From positions 1-30,240 of the forward strand of contig JAISRA010000104.1 in NCBI GenBank assembly GCA_031273885.1: 30,240 nucleotides of DNA. The letters run 5' to 3'. Below, piece by piece: positions 25,238 through 30,240 of this stretch. Made by a program: the position numbers and the translations under genes. The stretch's first letter is position 1, and the number at the start of each line of letters is the position of its first letter. The stretch comes from Endomicrobium sp. Lineage in GTDB: Bacteria; Elusimicrobiota; Endomicrobiia; Endomicrobiales; Endomicrobiaceae. Below the pieces are notes generated by a model. That model searched no databases, was not told the origin of the DNA, and saw only the letters and a program-made list of their open reading frames with translations.

Positions 25238-25269
25238 ACGATTTTTTGGAAAAAGGGGGGAGAGAGGAT

Positions 25270-25575
25270 ATGATGGCATATATAAAAAAACCGGCATGGC
25301 GAGCAAGACCACAAGGTTTTTCAGCTGAAGGGCAAGAGCGTCCTGGCGGAAAATTTAGAAGAGGTGTCCCAATCAGAAGAAAGGTTTGTCGTTTTTGTGC
25401 TGATAAAGTTGAAATAGATTATAAGAATATAGGTTTGCTTCGCACGTTTACGACTGAAAGAGGAAAGATGCTTTCAGGACGTATAACGGGCACTTGCGCA
25501 AAACACCAGAGAGAACTTGGTGTGGCAATTAAAAGAGCAAGAATGCTTGCATTTTTGCCTTTTACAGTAAGTTAA
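25270..25575 (+). CDS. rpsR: 30S ribosomal protein S18
   Basis: 101 residues, partner of S6 on the 30S platform. The core reads [38 protein letters not shown] and [20 protein letters not shown]. The cysteines CxxC and CxxH form a complete zinc-binding set, marking a C+ type S18. The first 25 or so residues are basic. Two adjacent ATGs (25270 and 25273) follow a GGGGGGAGAGAGG stretch; the second has slightly better spacing. It lies 32 nt after ssb. Confidence 0.95.
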   Translation: MMAYIKKPAWRARPQGFSAEGQERPGGKFRRGVPIRRKVCRFCADKVEIDYKNIGLLRTFTTERGKMLSGRITGTCAKHQRELGVAIKRARMLAFLPFTVS

Positions 25576-25599
25576 TCTGTGGGAGGAAAATAGTAAATA

Positions 25600-26055
25600 A
25601 TGAAAGTTATATTAAGATCTGATATTATAAATGTCGGACGGCAAGGTGAGGTAAAAGAAGTTTCTCCAGGATTTGTTAGAAATTATCTTGTTCCGCAAAA
25701 TCTTGTTATGGAAGCGACCTCTAGGAATCTTAAAATTTGGGAAAGAGAAAGATTAAAACTTGAAAAGCACAGAGAAAAAATAATTGATGCTGCAAGAGAA
25801 ATTGCTTCAAAAATAGAAACTGTTAATTTTACGGTAAAAGTTAAAATTGGTGAAAATGGTAATTTTTTTGGTTCAATAACCACAGCTAATCTCTCAAAAA
25901 TTTTTGAAGAAAATGGTTTTGAAATAAAAAAGCGCGATATTTTACTTTCCAAAAATATAAAAAAACTTGGAGATTATAAAATAAACGTAAGACTTCATCC
26001 TGAAGTTGTAATAAAGGTAAACTTTTCTGTTATAAGTGAAAGTGAGAAAAAATGA
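25600..26055 (+). CDS. rplI: 50S ribosomal protein L9
   Basis: 151 residues. The N-terminal domain is MKVILRSDIINVGRQGEVKE and VSPGFVRNYLVPQNLVMEAT; a long charged connecting helix (about 45-75) and the C-terminal domain with GENGNFFGSITTANLSKIF follow. GGGAGGA lies upstream at a rather long distance (about 13 nt). It is the last gene of the operon; dnaB, which often follows rplI, is absent. Confidence 0.95.
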   Translation: MKVILRSDIINVGRQGEVKEVSPGFVRNYLVPQNLVMEATSRNLKIWERERLKLEKHREKIIDAAREIASKIETVNFTVKVKIGENGNFFGSITTANLSKIFEENGFEIKKRDILLSKNIKKLGDYKINVRLHPEVVIKVNFSVISESEKK

Positions 26056-26079
26056 TAGTTATTTTTTAGTATTATTTTG

Positions 26080-26094
26080 CTTCGTAAGCCGAAG
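26080..26094 (+). terminator. Possible terminator after rplI
   Basis: Hairpin CTTCG, loop TAAGC, CGAAG followed by TTTAG, 25 nt past the rplI stop. The stem is short and the U-run poor. Confidence 0.35.
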
Positions 26095-26437
26095 TTTAGA
26101 TCATAACCGTTGCGTGTGTCTTTGAAATTTAATTATATATTAAGTAGTGGGCGGGGAAACACAATGAGATTTTCTCAATCCTATATAATAAAGCAATAAA
26201 TTGATGTACTAAAATTCTGCGTTGCACCTAAATGTTGGAACTAATAGTCAACTTCAAATAAAATGTTTATTCTCTATTCGTTTTCATCATTTTCACTACT
26301 TTTATTTTGAGAGGTGACTAAAGGCAAATATAAAGAACTTGAAGATTAAAAGTTTTTTACTACAAAAATTGAATTGTTTTTTACGTCTCATAGATGCTAA
26401 TTATTTCTTTCATATTTGTCAAGTTTGTCAAGTCCTA

Positions 26438-26690
26438 TTACAAAATTATGCACTCTCTACATGCTTTTGCTTTTAGTGGGTTGTTGTTATCATAGTAATA
26501 TTCCGTTTTTATTTGTGTAGTGTCACCACGATTTTTTCGATTAAAAGTATCGATTTGCTTTCTTTTACTGCTTTTTTAGACGGAACGTTTGCGTGGTTTT
26601 CTTTATTTTAGAGGAATGCTCAACATCTCTAGTAAACTTATCGACAGGAATTACAATATAAACTTTGCCTCTTAGTTTTACGGAAAAGCA
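26438..26690 (-). pseudogene. Unidentified ORF relic with a frameshift
   Basis: On the minus strand 26690-26565 reads CFSVKLRGKVYIVIPVDKFT and RDVEHSSKIKKTTQTF to a stop. The next frame (26569-26438) continues IDTFNRKNRGDTTQIKTEYY and YDNNNPLKAKACRECIIL to TAA. The 5-nt overlap at an A-rich tract suggests one gene split by a frameshift. The frame of the first piece extends upstream past a TAA (LGDCYQSVC). I cannot name the family. The remaining 26095-26437 and 26691-26946 show no gene. Confidence 0.4.
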
Positions 26691-26946
26691 GTTTTAACAA
26701 ACAGACTGGTAGCAGTCACCGAGTTAAAATCGTATTTAATATAATGTGTATAGTTGTATGAAATTTTGTTATTGCTTTTCGAATCACTTTTGCACTGTTA
26801 GTTAACCAATTAATTATATATACTTTAACTGTTTGTAAAATTTATAAATTGTTTTGGATTTTAGATCAATTTGCTGATTTGTTGAATTGTTATCGTGTCG
26901 TTCATGTGGTTACAGGAATCAAAAGCATAGAGAGATGAAGTATTGT

Positions 26947-27831
26947 ATGATAGATTATAAGAAAGCGCTTAATGATTTTATTTCTTATGTTATTGTTGAA
27001 AAAGGGTTATCAAAAAACACGGTTTCAGCTTATCGAACTGATATCTTAAAATTTACGGCATTTGCACAGAAAAAGCAGCTTTCTATTGAAAACTTTGAGC
27101 ATCATGACATAACTGATTTTTTATGGGAAATAAAATTAGACGGGTTAAAACCAAGATCGATTTATAGGCTTATAGGATCTTTAAAGCAGTTTTATAAATT
27201 TTTGAATTCAGAAAATTTAATAAAAAATAATCCTACAGTATATATAATTTCTCCTAGAATACCTGAAGAATTGCCAAGCATGCTTACTTTTGATGAGGTT
27301 ACGTCCTTGTTAAATTCCGTAAGCGCTGACAGTGCAATAAGTATAAGAAACAGGGCAATGCTTGAGCTGTTATACGCTACAGGGCTCAGAGTTTCTGAGC
27401 TTATAAATCTTAAATTCTCAAATGTAAATTTGCAAGATTGTTTTTTGCGTATTATCGGCAAAGGTTCTAAAGAAAGAATAGTTCCTTTTGGACAAAAAGC
27501 TAAAAACTTTATTAATATTTATCTCTCCCAAAGAAAACAATCTTTAAGTGAAGACGATAGCGTGTTTATTTCGAGGCTTGGTAAAAAACTTTCTAGAGTA
27601 GAATTTTGGCGGCAACTTAAAAATATTGCTAAAAATACTGGGATTGTTAAAAATATTACACCTCATACTTTAAGACATTCTTTTGCGACTCATCTGCTTA
27701 CAGGAGGTGCTGACATTAGATTCGTACAAGAAATGCTGGGGCATAGTTCAATTTCAGTGACACAGATTTATACGCATCTCAATAAAGACAAAATTATACA
27801 ACAACACAAAACATTCCATCCTAGAGGATGA
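26947..27831 (+). CDS. xerD: Tyrosine recombinase XerD-type
   Basis: Site-specific recombinase that resolves chromosome dimers at dif; 294 residues. The N-terminal SAM-like core-binding domain contains KGLSKNTVSAYRTDI. All catalytic residues are visible: Arg in ATGLRVSELI, Lys in GKGSKERIVPFG, His-x-x-Arg in HTLRHSFATHLL, His in LGHSS and the Tyr nucleophile in IYTHL. The start is placed at ATG 26947, with GAGAG about 12 nt upstream. ATG 26935 would add four residues. XerC and XerD are hard to separate by eye; it looks like a chromosomal Xer, not a phage integrase. It converges on larCE with a 16-bp gap. Confidence 0.9.
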   Translation: MIDYKKALNDFISYVIVEKGLSKNTVSAYRTDILKFTAFAQKKQLSIENFEHHDITDFLWEIKLDGLKPRSIYRLIGSLKQFYKFLNSENLIKNNPTVYIISPRIPEELPSMLTFDEVTSLLNSVSADSAISIRNRAMLELLYATGLRVSELINLKFSNVNLQDCFLRIIGKGSKERIVPFGQKAKNFINIYLSQRKQSLSEDDSVFISRLGKKLSRVEFWRQLKNIAKNTGIVKNITPHTLRHSFATHLLTGGADIRFVQEMLGHSSISVTQIYTHLNKDKIIQQHKTFHPRG

Positions 27832-27847
27832 TATAATAATATTTGTT

Positions 27848-29905
27848 TTATCGGGTTATATTTAGTGTTTCGTTCATACTGCCTGTACGATACCCTTGAA
27901 TATCTATAGCGACATAAACAAATCCGATTATTTTGAATTGCTTATATATTTCTTCTCTAATATAATTATATTTCATAAGTGTGGCAAATCCCAATTCGTC
28001 TGTTTCAATTCTTGCAATATTGCCGTGGTGATAACGAACTCTTACCTGTTTAAGTCCGATATTTAAAAGTATTTGTTCAGCACAGTCTATCATCGCCAAT
28101 CGTTGAGAAGTAATTTCTTCGCCATAAGGAAATCTAGATGCCAAACAGGCGAAAGATTGTTTATTCCACGTGGATAATCCAAGATGTTTAGAAAGTTTTC
28201 GAATTTCATTTTTAGTAAGTTTTGCATACCGCAGGGGACTTTTTATGTTTTGTTCAGATATTGCTAGTAATCCAGGTCGATAATCGATGTTGTCATCTAT
28301 GTTTGAAGCTTCGACAATGTGTTCTATGCCATTTTGTCTAGCGATATTCCAAATTTTTGTAAATAATTCTGTTTTACATAGGTAACAGCGATTGACGGGG
28401 TTGTGTGAAAATCCTTTAATGCTTAACTCTTCCGAATGACAGATAATATGACGGATATTTTCTTTTTTACAGAATGCAATTGTTTCATTTAGTTCGCGTT
28501 GTGGAAAAGAGCATGATTTTGCTGTTACTGCAATAATTTTATCATTCAATACATCATGTACGACTTTTAATAGGAAAGTCGAATCTACTCCTCCAGAAAA
28601 CGCAACAATAAGATTATTTAAACCTAATAAGTATTGTTTTAAACTTTCGTATTTTTCTTTTATATTCATTTCTTCATTTCTTAGTTTATTTAACACCTCA
28701 GCAAATGTTACATCGTTTAAGTAAGCAGTTTTTGCAACGTCGTTATATTCGGGTTTAGATTTTTTTATACTATAACCTTCGCCAGTTTTTATGCGTATGC
28801 TCCCGTAAGGAGTTTCGTGTATCGAGGTTTTGCGGTCTAATGCGTAACGGTCGCAAATAGTTTTGCGTACGCCAAAAGTAGTTGTATGACGTAAGATTAA
28901 TCTGGTAAAAAAATCAGATTTATCTTTGTTGCATATACAAGTTAACAAGACAGCCGGACGATTCTTTTTCATTTGGATAGGTGTTGTGAAAACATCTAGC
29001 GCTCCGCTTTGTAGTAATATATTGACAGCAAACCCTATAGCTTCACCGGTCATATCATCCAAATTGCACTGTAACTGCACTATGCGCTCATTTGGCTCAT
29101 TAACATTATCGTTATTAGTTTCTCCTAGGAATGCTCTTATATAATTTGCAACTTCAAAATCTTTCGAGCCCATGCCGTAGCCTATCTTTTGAATTCTCAT
29201 TACAGGCATTGTTTCAAACCGTGTTGCAAAATGTTTTAAGATAGCGGCTCCAGTAGGCGTACATAGCTCACTTTGTACATTGTTGCTGTACACAGGTATA
29301 TTTTTTAACATAAAAGTCGTTGCAGGTGTAGGTACTGGCAATATGCCATGTGCACAGTTTACAAATCCGCCGCCAACATTTATTGGCGATACAATTATAT
29401 ATTTAGGATTGAGTGTTTCAATTAACATGCATACGCCTACAATATCAACTATAGCATCCAGACCACCAAGTTCGTGAAAATGAATTTGATCTACAGGTTT
29501 GCCGTGCACATATGCTTCAGCTTCTGCAATTAAATGATATATGCTTGTAGCGTTGTTTTTAATTTTTTGAGGAATATTTAATTTTGTAATAATGGTTTCA
29601 ACTGCGTCTAGACTTGTAAGATTGTTGTTATGGTGATGACTGCAGGCTGTATGCTTATTGGAAAGATTCTTAATAGTTGCATCTTCAGAAATTTCTTCTA
29701 TTCCGTAAATGACCACTCTTATATGAGTGCCTATAACACCGCATTTAACAATTGAGTCTGCATATACTTTAACGTCATCAAAATCAAATCCAATAGAGTT
29801 CATTTGTTTTAAGAAATTTTCTTTGTCGTCAATCAATTCAAACAATGCTGCAGTTATCATATCGCCGGCAGCTCCCATAGAACATTCTAAATAAAGAGTT
29901 TTCAT
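27848..29905 (-). CDS. LarC-LarE fusion, nickel-pincer cofactor synthesis
   Basis: One 685-residue protein. Residues 1 to about 410 are LarC, the CTP-dependent nickel insertion protein: [15 protein letters not shown] at the start, a His-rich [47 protein letters not shown] and TTTFGVRK. Both LarC1 and LarC2 parts are in one frame, whereas Lactiplantibacillus larC needs a ribosomal frameshift. From about residue 413 it is LarE, the sulfur transferase: PP-loop [11 protein letters not shown] (about 435-446), [11 protein letters not shown] and [10 protein letters not shown]. Its Cys 507, 510 and 587 form a three-cysteine set, which suggests the [4Fe-4S] sulfur-relay type rather than the single sacrificial Cys. 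ATG overlaps the larB TGA. Confidence 0.9.
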   Translation of the reverse strand: MKTLYLECSMGAAGDMITAALFELIDDKENFLKQMNSIGFDFDDVKVYADSIVKCGVIGTHIRVVIYGIEEISEDATIKNLSNKHTACSHHHNNNLTSLDAVETIITKLNIPQKIKNNATSIYHLIAEAEAYVHGKPVDQIHFHELGGLDAIVDIVGVCMLIETLNPKYIIVSPINVGGGFVNCAHGILPVPTPATTFMLKNIPVYSNNVQSELCTPTGAAILKHFATRFETMPVMRIQKIGYGMGSKDFEVANYIRAFLGETNNDNVNEPNERIVQLQCNLDDMTGEAIGFAVNILLQSGALDVFTTPIQMKKNRPAVLLTCICNKDKSDFFTRLILRHTTTFGVRKTICDRYALDRKTSIHETPYGSIRIKTGEGYSIKKSKPEYNDVAKTAYLNDVTFAEVLNKLRNEEMNIKEKYESLKQYLLGLNNLIVAFSGGVDSTFLLKVVHDVLNDKIIAVTAKSCSFPQRELNETIAFCKKENIRHIICHSEELSIKGFSHNPVNRCYLCKTELFTKIWNIARQNGIEHIVEASNIDDNIDYRPGLLAISEQNIKSPLRYAKLTKNEIRKLSKHLGLSTWNKQSFACLASRFPYGEEITSQRLAMIDCAEQILLNIGLKQVRVRYHHGNIARIETDELGFATLMKYNYIREEIYKQFKIIGFVYVAIDIQGYRTGSMNETLNITR

Positions 29906-30240
29906 TTAATACTCTCCATTTTATTTATACGGTTAGCAATATAGCCTGCACCAAAACCATTGTCTATGTTGACAACTGATATACCGCTCGCGCATGAATT
30001 AAGCATAGCAAGCAGCGCAGAAAGTCCGTTAAAGCTAGAGCCATACCCAACACTTGTCGGTACGGCAATAATTGGGCAGCTTACGAGTCCTCCTATTACA
30101 CTGGCAAGGGCTCCTTCCATGCCAGCAACCGCCACTATAACACGGGCTTTTGCGATAACATTCTGTTTAGATAAAAGTCTATAAATTCCTGCAACGCCCA
30201 CATCGTATAAACGCGTAACACTGCTTCCCAAAACTTCGGC
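29902..30240 (-). CDS. larB: LarB, C-terminal part (runs off right edge)
   Basis: Pyridinium-3,5-biscarboxylic acid mononucleotide synthase, first enzyme of the nickel-pincer nucleotide pathway; it carboxylates nicotinic acid adenine dinucleotide. Only the last 112 codons are in view, open to the edge. The PurE-like domain shows [61 protein letters not shown] and [13 protein letters not shown]. It overlaps larCE in a 4-nt ATGA, so translation is coupled. The N-terminal part and any larA would lie beyond the window. Confidence 0.93.
   Translation of the reverse strand, partial: AEVLGSSVTRLYDVGVAGIYRLLSKQNVIAKARVIVAVAGMEGALASVIGGLVSCPIIAVPTSVGYGSSFNGLSALLAMLNSCASGISVVNIDNGFGAGYIANRINKMESIK

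Overview
The window is AT-rich (about one third G+C by eye) bacterial chromosome. It holds mostly housekeeping genes, separated by several 0.5-1.4 kb stretches that carry only broken reading frames. A SurA-like and a lipoprotein foldase point to a Gram-negative envelope. Compact operons beside decaying spacers suggest a host-restricted bacterium undergoing genome reduction. The gene set and sequence style fit Elusimicrobiota/Endomicrobium-type symbionts. That assignment is an inference from familiarity with such genomes, not from a marker gene in the window.

Layout. 1-2607 (-): most of DNA polymerase I, cut by the left edge, with its proofreading site lost. 2608-3550: decayed DNA, probably including a DNA methyltransferase relic. 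3551-6404 (-): def-fmt, then trxA-trxB. 6405-7380: no intact gene. 7381-12084 (-): a lipoprotein foldase, a SurA-like foldase, a broken pdxA, a 57-residue TPR peptide, an unidentified protein, ispE, tRNA-Gln and tRNA-Val. 12141-15564 (-): proA, ychF and a TerC-family membrane protein. At 15565-15759 transcription diverges. 15760-18823 (+): gap, pgk, secG, tRNA-Leu(GAG), tRNA-Gly(GCC). 18824-20189: 1.4 kb of relics, including a 15-bp tandem duplication. 20190-23821 (+): der, plsY, gpsA, an HU-type protein and a MerR-type regulator, followed by a damaged tRNA-Pro(GGG). 24418-26055 (+): the rpsF-ssb-rpsR-rplI operon. 26056-26946: more relics. Then xerD (+), converging on larB and a larC-larE fusion (-) that run off the right edge.

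How the genes work together. gap and pgk are consecutive steps of lower glycolysis. plsY and gpsA make the first intermediates of phospholipid synthesis. def and fmt act on the formyl group of initiator Met. trxA and trxB form a redox pair. The two foldases serve exported proteins. larB and larCE build the nickel-pincer nucleotide cofactor of LarA-type racemases, but no larA is in view.

No CRISPR array, complete insertion sequence, phage or intact defence system was seen. The strongest points for a second look are the lost proofreading residues in PolA, pdxA broken at two sites beside homopolymer runs, two tRNAs lacking near-universal bases (C33 in tRNA-Val; G8, A19 and a G6:G67 mismatch in tRNA-Pro), the one-piece LarC-LarE protein, and a strong promoter that would leave secG almost leaderless.
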